From Streptomyces genisteinicus (GTDB lineage: Bacteria; Actinomycetota; Actinomycetes; Streptomycetales; Streptomycetaceae), in the NCBI RefSeq assembly GCF_014489615.1, contig NZ_CP060825.1, positions 6,494,001-6,558,000 on the forward strand: DNA of 64,000 nucleotides, written 5' to 3'. Both the position numbers and the translations under genes were made by a program. Numbering within the stretch: the stretch's first letter is position 1; each line of letters starts with the position of its first letter. Below the pieces are notes generated by a model. It did no database searches. It was given only the letters and a program-made list of their open reading frames with translations, and was not told the DNA's origin. Below, piece by piece: positions 24,546 through 32,178 of this stretch.

Positions 24546-25822
24546 TGCTGACCCTCGCCACCCGCCTGAAGAACCTCGCCTTCCTGGTGATCGCCGTGCT
24601 CGTGCTCGGCTTCCTCGGCGTGCGCTACGCCGACCTCGGACACCTCGTCGGTCTCCGCGACCACTACACGGTGCGCGTCCAGCTCCCCGCCACCGGAGGC
24701 CTGTTCACCCACTCCAACGTCACCTACCGGGGCGTCTCCGTCGGCCGGGTGGGCCCCATCCACCTCACCGACGGCGGCGTCGAGGCGGAACTGCGGATCA
24801 AGGACTCCGCGCCCCGCATCCCGGCCGACCTGGAAGCCGTCGTCGCCGGGCTGTCCGCCGTCGGAGAGCAGTACATCGACCTGCGGCCGGCCGCCGACAC
24901 GGGCCCCTACCTCGCCGACGGCGCCGTCATCGACCGCGACCGCACGACCATCCCCGCCCCCGTCACCGACGTCCTCACCGGCATCGACGACCTCGCCTCC
25001 TCCGTGGACCTGGAGGCGCTGCGCACCGTGGTCGACGAGTTCGGCACGGCACTCGGCGGACGCGGCGACGACCTCCAGGTCCTCCTCGACCACGGCAACG
25101 AGTTCGTCCTCGCCGCCGACCGGGCGCTGCCCGTCACCACCCGCCTGATGGCCGACGGGGAGACGGTGCTGCGCACCCAGGCCGAACAGGGCCAGGCGCT
25201 CCGCGGGTTCGCCGACGGCGCCTCCGAACTCGCGGCCCAGCTCAAGGACTCCGACACCGATCTGCGCACGGTCATCGCGACCGCACCCGACGCCGCCGGG
25301 CAGATCAGCGGACTGCTGCGCGACCTCGACCCGTCGTTCGGCGTCGTCGTGGCCAACCTGCTGACCACCTCGGAGGTCGCCGTCACCCGCCAGCGCGGCA
25401 TCGAGGAACTGCTCGTCACACTGCCCGCCGTCGCCGCCGCCGGAGCCACCGCCGTCACCGGGGAGGGAGCCAGGTTCGGCATGTCCGTCACCTTCTTCGA
25501 ACCACTGCCCTGCACCGACGGCTACGAGCGGACCGAGTACCGCAACGGGCTCGACACCGCGCCGGCCGCGGCGACCGACACCCGGACCCGCTGCACCGCG
25601 GCGCCGTCCACCGGCATCGGGGTGCGCGGCAGCGCCAACGCCCCCGACGGCGGGGGCGTGCCCGACCCGGCGCGACCCGGCACCCTCCCGGCGCCGCAGC
25701 CGTCCGCGGACCGCGGCGACGAGGCGCCGGCCGCCACTCTGCCCGGCGCACTCGGACTGCCCGGACTCCCGCCGTCGCCCGGCGGCATCGGCGGACTCCT
25801 CGGCCTGGAGGGCGCCCGATGA
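24545..25822 (+). CDS. mceF: MceF family protein
   Basis: 425 residues. N-terminal helix (residues 9-27, LAFLVIAVLVLGFLGVRYA), MCE domain with GGLFTHSNVTYRGVSVGRVG and GLSAVGEQYIDLRP (both typical MceF), then a helical region. The C-terminal 110 residues are Pro/Gly/Ala-rich and low complexity, like the extended tails of other MceF proteins, with Cys in LPCTDGY and TRCTAAP. The ATG shares one base with the MceE stop. Last MCE-domain protein of the set, followed directly by Mce-associated membrane proteins. Confidence 0.94.
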   Translation: MLTLATRLKNLAFLVIAVLVLGFLGVRYADLGHLVGLRDHYTVRVQLPATGGLFTHSNVTYRGVSVGRVGPIHLTDGGVEAELRIKDSAPRIPADLEAVVAGLSAVGEQYIDLRPAADTGPYLADGAVIDRDRTTIPAPVTDVLTGIDDLASSVDLEALRTVVDEFGTALGGRGDDLQVLLDHGNEFVLAADRALPVTTRLMADGETVLRTQAEQGQALRGFADGASELAAQLKDSDTDLRTVIATAPDAAGQISGLLRDLDPSFGVVVANLLTTSEVAVTRQRGIEELLVTLPAVAAAGATAVTGEGARFGMSVTFFEPLPCTDGYERTEYRNGLDTAPAAATDTRTRCTAAPSTGIGVRGSANAPDGGGVPDPARPGTLPAPQPSADRGDEAPAATLPGALGLPGLPPSPGGIGGLLGLEGAR

Positions 25823-26304
25823 GCGGCCGCACCGCGCTCGCCGCCCGGACCGCCCTGGTCCTCGCCGTGCTCCTCTGCGCCTTCGCGGGCTGGTCCTACG
25901 CCCAGACCCGGGCCGACGACTCGCTCTCCTTCGCCGCGGCGCGCGAGGACGCGCTCGCCGACGGGAAGCGCCGGGTCGCGGACCTCACCAGCTTCGACGC
26001 GAAGGCGCCCGACGTCTCCCGGCGGACCTGGCTCGACGCCGCGACGGGGCCGCTGCGCGAGGACCTGGCCCGCTCCCCGGGGGCCACCGACACCACGGCA
26101 CGCGCACGGGTCACCGACGCGGCCCTCACGGCGCTCGACGACCGGACCGGCACCGCGGAGCTCATCGCCACCGTGGACGTCGTCACCACACCGCCGGGAG
26201 CCGAGCCGCACACCGAACGCAAGCGGCTGGACGCGACGCTCGCCAGGACGGCGGACGGCTGGAAGATCCGCTCCCTCGCGGCGGTCCCGGTCGGAGGCGT
26301 GTAG
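25819..26304 (+). CDS. Mce-associated membrane protein, type A copy 1
   Basis: 161 residues. One N-terminal membrane helix (about 8-27, AARTALVLAVLLCAFAGWSY) and a small alpha/beta domain outside, of the Mce-associated (Mam) NTF2-like type: RVADLTSFDAKAPDVSRRTWLDAATGPLRED, then ELIATVDVVTTPPG and DGWKIRSLAAVPVG. ATG overlaps the MceF stop. It is clearly paralogous to the protein at 27357-27884. Mam proteins stabilise or assemble Mce complexes in mycobacteria. Confidence 0.88.
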   Translation: MSGRTALAARTALVLAVLLCAFAGWSYAQTRADDSLSFAAAREDALADGKRRVADLTSFDAKAPDVSRRTWLDAATGPLREDLARSPGATDTTARARVTDAALTALDDRTGTAELIATVDVVTTPPGAEPHTERKRLDATLARTADGWKIRSLAAVPVGGV

Positions 26305-27333
26305 ATGCGGAACGAGGAGGGGACAGTGCGCACGCGCGACGACGCGCCGGACACCGCGGCGCCCGGCCGGGAGGCCGCATCCGGCGCCCCGGCCACGTCC
26401 GGGACGGGCGGGGCGGCGGCCCCGCCCGGCGCGGACGCTCCGGTGGGCCGGGCCCCGGGAGGGGCACCCGGCGCGGCCCAGGGGCGCGGCGCGGACGCCG
26501 CCGGTGACCCGGCGGCAGGCGGCACCACCGGCACCGCCCGTGCCCGGAGCGGTCCCGCGGAGCCCGGAGCGGAAGCGGGAGCGGGCACGGGCCCGGACGC
26601 CGGCTCCGGTCCGGACGGCGCGGGTTCGGGTGCCGGTTCCGGCTCCGGGTCCGCCGCCGGCTCCGGTCCGGGCGGCGCGGGTTCGGTTTCCGCCGCCGGT
26701 TCCGGCACCGGCACCGCTCCCGCCTCCGATTCCGGTCCGGACGACACCGGTTCCGACACCGGTCCCGCCTCCGATTCCGGTCCGGACGGCCCGTCCTCCG
26801 GCGCCACCCCCGCCACCGGCGCCTCGGCGCACCGGCGGGGATGGCGGCTGTACGCCGTGCTCGCCGCGGTGCTGGCGCTGCTCGCCACGGGCGCCGTGCT
26901 CCTCTTCCAGGAGCGGCAGCTGCGCGACACCCCCGCCACCGCGAACCGCGCGCTGACCGACGCCGAGGCCACCGCCGGGGTCATCGGGGACGTCAGCAAC
27001 GCGCTGACGGAGATCTTCTCCTACACGCCCGCCGACACCGCCCGGACCCGCGCCGCGGCCGGCGAACTGCTCGCCGGCCGTGCCGCCCGCCAGTACACCG
27101 GGCTGTTCGCCCAGGTGGAGAAGGAAGCGGCCCGGCAGAAGGTCACGCTCACCACCCATGTGGTGCGCGCCGGTGTCACCCGGCTCGGCGGAGACAGCGC
27201 CCAGCTGCTGGTCTTCCTCGACCAGGTCTCCGTGCGGCCGGGCAAGGAGCCCGCCACCGCCCCCGCACAGCTCTCCGTCACCGCCGAACTCCACGACGGC
27301 CGCTGGCGCATCACCGACATCGCCTCCCGGTAG
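26305..27333 (+). CDS. Mce-associated membrane protein, type B copy 1
   Basis: 342 residues. The first 175 are low complexity (Gly, Ser, Pro, Ala, Asp; repeated GSGxDxGSGP-like steps), presumably a disordered cytoplasmic tail. A membrane helix follows (about 180-202, LYAVLAAVLALLATGAVLLF), then an NTF2-like Mam domain (RDTPATANRALTDAEATAGV to DGRWRITDIASR). Either ATG 26305 (GGAGG 7 nt upstream) or GTG 26326 (AGGAGG 5 nt upstream) could start it. The ATG abuts the previous stop. Paralogous in its last 150 residues to the protein at 27925-28791. Confidence 0.85.
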   Translation: MRNEEGTVRTRDDAPDTAAPGREAASGAPATSGTGGAAAPPGADAPVGRAPGGAPGAAQGRGADAAGDPAAGGTTGTARARSGPAEPGAEAGAGTGPDAGSGPDGAGSGAGSGSGSAAGSGPGGAGSVSAAGSGTGTAPASDSGPDDTGSDTGPASDSGPDGPSSGATPATGASAHRRGWRLYAVLAAVLALLATGAVLLFQERQLRDTPATANRALTDAEATAGVIGDVSNALTEIFSYTPADTARTRAAAGELLAGRAARQYTGLFAQVEKEAARQKVTLTTHVVRAGVTRLGGDSAQLLVFLDQVSVRPGKEPATAPAQLSVTAELHDGRWRITDIASR

Positions 27334-27356
27334 CGAACGCAAGGAGACACAGTCCC

Positions 27357-27884
27357 ATGGCACGGACCGCGAGAAACCCGCTGCTGGCGGCCGCCCTGGC
27401 CCTGACCGTCGTGGCGGCGGCCTGCGCCGCGTGGGCCGGCTGGTCCTGGTACGCGGCCGCCCACGACGACGCGGCGGACTTCGCCAAGACCCGCGACCGG
27501 GTGCTCGCCGCGGGCACCCAGGCGGTGCAGAACATGAACACGCTCGACCACCGGGACCTGCGCCGCGGACTCGACACGTGGGAGGACTCGGCCACCGGCG
27601 ACCTGCGCACCCAACTCGTCGACGGGCGCGCGGCGTTCGAGAAGCAGATCCAGGAGGCGAAGACGGTCACCACGGCCAAGGTGCTCTCCGGCGCGGTCAC
27701 CGAGCTGGACGACCGGGCCGGCCGCGCGAGCGTGCTCGTCGCCGTGCGGATCACGGTGACCGCGCCGAAGGGCGAGCCCGCACGGAAGGAGAGCCGGATG
27801 CTCGGGCAGCTGACCCGCACCGACGACGGCTGGAAGCTCAGCGCCCTGGGCCAGGCGCCCGTCGGCGACACGGCGGACCGGTAG
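27357..27884 (+). CDS. Mce-associated membrane protein, type A copy 2
   Basis: 175 residues starting at ATG 27357, 10 nt after AAGGAG. N-terminal helix (about 8-30, LLAAALALTVVAAACAAWAG) then a Mam/NTF2-like domain with VQNMNTLDHRDLRRGLDTWE, ATGDLRTQLVDGR and DDGWKLSALGQAPVG. The order of motifs and the D-x-x-W-E-D-S-A-T-G-x-L-R signature match the type A copy 1 protein, so the two arose by duplication. It lies between the two type B genes, giving an A-B-A-B order. Confidence 0.87.
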   Translation: MARTARNPLLAAALALTVVAAACAAWAGWSWYAAAHDDAADFAKTRDRVLAAGTQAVQNMNTLDHRDLRRGLDTWEDSATGDLRTQLVDGRAAFEKQIQEAKTVTTAKVLSGAVTELDDRAGRASVLVAVRITVTAPKGEPARKESRMLGQLTRTDDGWKLSALGQAPVGDTADR

Positions 27885-27924
27885 AGCGGCAGCCCGGCCC
27901 CACGCACCGAGAGGACACCCCGAC

Positions 27925-28791
27925 ATGTCGACGACCCGGCACCTCGTCAACCGCCGGCGCAGGCTCGCGACGACCGCGGCCCGCACGGCAACCGCACCGG
28001 CGGGCGAGCCCACCACCGAGCGCCCCGGCACGAGCCGGCCCGGCCACGAGGCCGAGCTCCCGCCACCGGGGAGCGAGCCAGGCGACGGCCCGGAGCCCGA
28101 CGGCACCGCGCCCGCCTCCGCCGGGGACACCGGGACCGGCCGGCACCCCGCCGACGACGAGGACACCGCGGACGGCAAACACACCGCGGACGGAACGGAC
28201 CCCGCCGACGGCACGGACACCCCGTCCGGCAAGGGCGCCCCCGCGACCCGGACGCGCCGGCTGCCGGTGATCCTGTGTCTGCTGACCGTGCTGCTGGGCG
28301 GGTTCGCCGCCTGGGCCGCCTCCCAGGCGGCCGCCCTGCGCGACGACCCCGCCACCCGCAACACCGCCCTCACCGACATCGCCCGTACCAGCGAGGTGAA
28401 GGGCGCGGCGACCAAGGCGGTCGAGGCCGTCTTCAGCTACGACTTCGCCGACCCGCAGGCACTCGACCGCGCCGCGCGCACCCACCTCACCGGTGAGGCG
28501 ACACGACAGCACACCACGATGCTCGCGGCCGTCCGCGAACAGGGCCCGAAGCAGAAGCTGCTGCTCACCACCACGGTCACCGAGAGCGGTGTGGAGCGCG
28601 TCGACGGCGACCGGGCGCGGGTCCTCGTCTACGCGGACCAGAGCAACACCCGCACCGCCCCGGCCGGGAGCGGGGACGAGGCGGCCGGCGACGAGCGGAC
28701 CTACGCGGCGGCCATGCTCGCCGTCGACATGGTCCTGACCGACGGCACCTGGCGGATCGCGAACCTCGACACCCTGGGGGCGGGCTCATGA
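27925..28791 (+). CDS. Mce-associated membrane protein, type B copy 2
   Basis: 288 residues. Low-complexity Asp/Thr/Gly/Pro-rich N-terminus (about 20-110, with DTADGKHTADGTDPADGTDT), a membrane helix (about 113-134, LPVILCLLTVLLGGFAAWAA), then the Mam domain with RDDPATRNTALTDIARTSEV, VFSYDFADPQALDRAARTHL and a DGTWRIANLDTL end. The C-terminal half aligns by eye with type B copy 1. The stop overlaps the ATG of the lytic transglycosylase (ATGA), tying that enzyme to the mce transcript. Confidence 0.86.
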   Translation: MSTTRHLVNRRRRLATTAARTATAPAGEPTTERPGTSRPGHEAELPPPGSEPGDGPEPDGTAPASAGDTGTGRHPADDEDTADGKHTADGTDPADGTDTPSGKGAPATRTRRLPVILCLLTVLLGGFAAWAASQAAALRDDPATRNTALTDIARTSEVKGAATKAVEAVFSYDFADPQALDRAARTHLTGEATRQHTTMLAAVREQGPKQKLLLTTTVTESGVERVDGDRARVLVYADQSNTRTAPAGSGDEAAGDERTYAAAMLAVDMVLTDGTWRIANLDTLGAGS

Positions 28792-30002
28792 GGCGCGGCG
28801 GCATCAGGATGCGCAGGGGACTCGCGGGCACCGCGGCGGCGGTGGCGGCCATGGCGGCGCTCACCGCCTCGCAGGCGCCCTCGGTCATGGGCGCCCTCCC
28901 CGGGCCGGGGACCGGCCTCGCCGCCGGGGAGGCCGAGGCGGCGCCCGCGCCGCGGAACGACGACTCGTACCACACCGAACTCCCGCCGCTGCGCGGCTCG
29001 GACGGCACGCCGACGGCCGGAGGCGGCCCCGCCGCCGGCCCCGTCGCCGCCGTCCACGCCCAGTCCGGCATCCCGGCCACCGTGCTCGCCGCCTACCGCG
29101 GCGCCGCGTCGGTGATCGGCCGGAGCGATCCGGGCTGCCGGCTGCCCTGGCAGCTGCTGGCCGCCATCGGGAAGGTGGAGTCCGGCCAGGCCCGGGGCGG
29201 CCGGGTCGACGCGGCCGGCACCACGCTCTCCCCGATCCTCGGTCCGGTCCTCGACGGCAACGGGTTCGCCGCCATCCGCGACACCGACGGCGGCCGGTAC
29301 GACGGCGACACACGCTGGGACCGTGCCGTCGGGCCGATGCAGTTCATCCCCTCCACCTGGGCGCGCTGGGGCCAGGACGCCAACCGCGACGGCCGCCGGG
29401 ACCCCAACAACATCCACGACGCGGCCCTGGCCGCCGGCCGCTACCTGTGCGCGGGGGGCCGGGACCTGTCCGCCGCCGCCGATCTCGACCGCGCCGTGCT
29501 CAGCTACAACCGTTCCGAGGAGTACCTGCGCACGGTCCTGGCGTGGCTGGCGTTCTACCGGCAGGGAGTGCACCCCGTGACGGACGGGACCGGTGTCCTG
29601 CCGGTCAGCCCCGGCGCGGGCGGCACTCCGGCGCAAGAGCCCGTCGGCGGCGGGGACGACGACGGCGAGATCATCATCGGCCCGACTCCCGGAGGCCCGC
29701 GCCCGGCGCCCGGCCCCCGCCCTTCGCCGTCCCCGGGCGGCGACACCTCCCCGCTGCCGCGCCCGTCCGTCGTCCCGGTGCCGAGCACCGGCCCCTCCGG
29801 ATCGCCCGACCCGAGCCCGAGCCCCGGCCCCGGGGAGAGCCCCGGCCCGAGCCCGTCGCCGTCCCCGAGCCCCTGCCCGTCGCCGTCGCCGGACCCCTCG
29901 CCGTCGGAGTCCGGCGCCGGGGAGGCCGGCGGAGCGGAGGCCGCCGACGAGGACCCGGGCGGCGAGCCGCCCTGCTCACCCTCCGGTGCCGCCGGAGGGT
30001 GA
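28788..30002 (+). CDS. Secreted lytic transglycosylase (SLT type) ending mce operon
   Basis: 404 residues. Signal peptide or anchor (about 10-30, GLAGTAAAVAAMAALTASQA). The catalytic domain (about 90-265) has the MltB/RpfB-like core: PWQLLAAIGKVESGQARGG with catalytic Glu131, RAVGPMQFIPSTWARWG, DPNNIHDAALAAGRYLCAGG and VLSYNRSEEYL. The C-terminal 130 residues are Pro/Ser-rich, probably wall-spanning. The enzyme cleaves peptidoglycan to anhydro-muropeptides. Because its ATG overlaps the last Mce-associated gene, it is the final cistron of the operon, suggesting local wall opening for assembly of the Mce tunnel (inference). Its 3' end overlaps the convergent ligC by 27 bp. Confidence 0.92.
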   Translation: MRRGGIRMRRGLAGTAAAVAAMAALTASQAPSVMGALPGPGTGLAAGEAEAAPAPRNDDSYHTELPPLRGSDGTPTAGGGPAAGPVAAVHAQSGIPATVLAAYRGAASVIGRSDPGCRLPWQLLAAIGKVESGQARGGRVDAAGTTLSPILGPVLDGNGFAAIRDTDGGRYDGDTRWDRAVGPMQFIPSTWARWGQDANRDGRRDPNNIHDAALAAGRYLCAGGRDLSAAADLDRAVLSYNRSEEYLRTVLAWLAFYRQGVHPVTDGTGVLPVSPGAGGTPAQEPVGGGDDDGEIIIGPTPGGPRPAPGPRPSPSPGGDTSPLPRPSVVPVPSTGPSGSPDPSPSPGPGESPGPSPSPSPSPCPSPSPDPSPSESGAGEAGGAEAADEDPGGEPPCSPSGAAGG

Positions 30003-31055
30003 CAGCACCTCGTCCAGGTCGTACCGCACCGGCTCCTCGAGCTGCGCGTAGGTGCAGCTCGCGGGGGAGCGGTCCGGGCGCCACCGGCGGAACTGGGCGG
30101 TGTGCCGGAAGCGGTCGCCCTCCATGTGGTCGTAGGCCACCTCCACGACCCGCTCGGGCCGCAGGGCCACCCACGACAGGTCCTTCTTGCCCGACCAGCG
30201 GCTCGGCGCCCCCGGCAGCCGGGCCCCCTGGTGCGCCTCCTCCTGGGCCCACCGTGCCCAGGGGTGCCCGGACACGTCGTCCATCCGCAGCGGTTCCAGT
30301 TCGGCGACCAGCTCCTCGCGCCGCTTCATGGGGAAGGCGGCGCACACCCCGACGTGCTGGAGCACGCCGTCGGCGTCGTGGAGCCCGAGCAGCAGCGACC
30401 CCAGCACGGGGCCGCTCTTGTGGTAGCGGAAGCCGGCCACCACGACGTCCGCCGTCCGCTCGTGCTTGATCTTGTACATCAGCCGGGCGTCCGGGCGGTA
30501 CGGCAGGTCGAGCGGCTTGGCCACCACGCCGTCGAGCCCGGCGCCCTCGTAGGTCTCGAACCACTCCCGCGCCAGCGCCGGGTCGGTGGTGGCGGGCGCC
30601 AGATGCACCGGCGGCCGGGCCCCGGCCAGCGCCTCCTCCAGCAGCCGGCGCCGCTCGCCCAGCGGGGTGTCGAGGAGGGCGTCGTCGCCGAGGGCCAGCA
30701 GGTCGAAGGCGACGAAGGAGGCGGGCGTGCGCTCGGCGAGCATCCGCACCCGGGAGTCCGCCGGGTGGATGCGCTCGGTGAGCCGGTCGAAGTCGAGGCG
30801 TCCGCCGTGCGCGATCACGATCTCGCCGTCGACCACGCACCGGCCGGGCAGCCGATCCCGCAGCACCTCGACGAGCTCGGGGAAGTACCTGGTCAGCGGC
30901 TTGCCGGTGCGCGATCCGATGACGACCTCGTCGCCGTCCCGGTGCACGATCGCGCGGAAGCCGTCCCATTTGGCCTCGTACTGCATCCCTGGCGGGATGG
31001 TCTTCACGGCCTTGGCGAGCATCGGCTTGACGGGGGGCATCACGGGCAGATCCAT
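29976..31055 (-). CDS. ligC: ATP-dependent DNA ligase LigC
   Basis: 359 residues. The nucleotidyl-transferase motif I, YEAKWDGFRA, gives Lys29 as the adenylated residue. Motif III VAFDLLALGD and motif IV GLDGVVAKPL, motif V-like ARLMYKIKHERTADVVVAG, and the OB-fold domain to the C-terminus are present. The start MDLPVMPPVKPMLAKAV closely resembles mycobacterial LigC rather than the replicative NAD ligase. LigC in mycobacteria acts with Prim-PolC in base excision repair gap filling and is a minor backup in end joining. ATG at 31053-31055 is 52 bp from the divergent polymerase gene. Confidence 0.93.
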   Translation of the reverse strand: MDLPVMPPVKPMLAKAVKTIPPGMQYEAKWDGFRAIVHRDGDEVVIGSRTGKPLTRYFPELVEVLRDRLPGRCVVDGEIVIAHGGRLDFDRLTERIHPADSRVRMLAERTPASFVAFDLLALGDDALLDTPLGERRRLLEEALAGARPPVHLAPATTDPALAREWFETYEGAGLDGVVAKPLDLPYRPDARLMYKIKHERTADVVVAGFRYHKSGPVLGSLLLGLHDADGVLQHVGVCAAFPMKRREELVAELEPLRMDDVSGHPWARWAQEEAHQGARLPGAPSRWSGKKDLSWVALRPERVVEVAYDHMEGDRFRHTAQFRRWRPDRSPASCTYAQLEEPVRYDLDEVLSPSGGTGG

Positions 31056-31107
31056 GGGGCGATTGTCCGGTATGCACCCCCGGGTGGCACGGCCTACGCT
31101 GGCGGGC

Positions 31108-32115
31108 ATGGCCCAAGCCGTGGAACTCGACGTGGGGGAGCGGACCGTCCGTGTGTCCAATCCCGACAAGATCTATTTTCCCGAGCCCGGTTACACCAAG
31201 CTGGACATGGTCCGCTACTACCTCGCCGTCGGGCCCGGCATCACCCGCGCCCTGCACGGCCGCCCGACCACGCTGGAACGCTACCCCGACGGGGTGACCG
31301 GCGAGTCGTTCTTCCAGAAGCGGGTGCCGAAGTACCTGCCGGACTGGATCCCCACCGCCCACATCACCTTCCCCTCCGGGCGCTCCGCCGACGAGATGTG
31401 CCCCACCGAGCCCGCCGCCGTCGCCTGGGCCGCCAATCTCGGCGCCGTCACCTTCCACCCGTGGCCGGTGCGCCGCGAGGACACCGACCACCCCGACGAA
31501 CTGCGCATCGACCTCGACCCGCAGCCCGGCACCGGCTACGCCGACGCCGTGCGCGCCGCCCACGAACTGCGCGACGTCCTCGACGGGGCGGGCCTGCGCG
31601 GCTGGCCCAAGACCTCCGGCGGCCGCGGACTGCACGTGTTCGTGCCCATCCGGCCCGAGTGGACGTTCACCCAGGTCCGCCGGTGCGCGATCGCCGTCGG
31701 CCGGGAACTGGAACGCCGGATGCCGGACCGGGTCACCATCAAGTGGTGGAAGGAGGAGCGCGGCGAGCGGATCTTCGTCGACTACAACCAGACCGCCCGC
31801 GACCGCACCATCGCCTCCGCCTACTCGGTGCGGCCCCGTCCCCACGCGCCCGTCTCCGCCCCGCTGCGCTGGGAGGAGATCGACGACGCCCGGCCCGAGG
31901 ACTTCGACATCCGCACCATGCCCGGGCGCTACGCCGAACTCGGCGACGTCCACGCGGACATGGACGACGAGCGCTTCGGCCTGGAGACCCTGCTGGAGCT
32001 GGCCCGCAAGGACGAGGCCGACCACGGGCTCGGCGACCTGCCCTATCCGCCCGAGTACCCGAAGATGCCGGGCGAGCCGAAGCGGGTGCAGCCCAGCCGC
32101 GCGAAGAAGGACTGA
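31108..32115 (+). CDS. Prim-PolC / LigD-type polymerase (PolDom)
   Basis: 335 residues, archaeo-eukaryotic primase superfamily. The catalytic Asp pair is in LRIDLDPQPG (Asp135 and Asp137), and TSGGRGLHVFVPI (169-181) supplies the conserved Ser and His. TIKWWKEERGERIFVDYNQ and TIASAYSVRPRP complete the LigD polymerase pattern. In mycobacteria the equivalent stand-alone protein (Prim-PolC) is encoded next to ligC and fills short gaps with ribonucleotide preference. The gene is divergent from ligC here. No Ku gene lies in the window, which fits base excision repair better than a complete end-joining locus. Confidence 0.93.
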   Translation: MAQAVELDVGERTVRVSNPDKIYFPEPGYTKLDMVRYYLAVGPGITRALHGRPTTLERYPDGVTGESFFQKRVPKYLPDWIPTAHITFPSGRSADEMCPTEPAAVAWAANLGAVTFHPWPVRREDTDHPDELRIDLDPQPGTGYADAVRAAHELRDVLDGAGLRGWPKTSGGRGLHVFVPIRPEWTFTQVRRCAIAVGRELERRMPDRVTIKWWKEERGERIFVDYNQTARDRTIASAYSVRPRPHAPVSAPLRWEEIDDARPEDFDIRTMPGRYAELGDVHADMDDERFGLETLLELARKDEADHGLGDLPYPPEYPKMPGEPKRVQPSRAKKD

Positions 32116-32120
32116 GCGGC

Positions 32121-32168
32121 CGTACGGATGCGGCCCCCTCCCGTCCGGGAGGGGGCCGCATCCGTACG
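32121..32168. terminator. Bidirectional terminator, 22-bp perfect arms
   Basis: A perfect inverted repeat with 22-bp arms (32121-32142 and 32147-32168, the left arm starting CGTACGGATGCGG) and a GTCC loop. It fills the gap between the convergent polymerase and DUF1080 fusion genes and is the strongest hairpin in the window. Confidence 0.9.
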
Positions 32169-32178
32169 CGGGGTCCGG

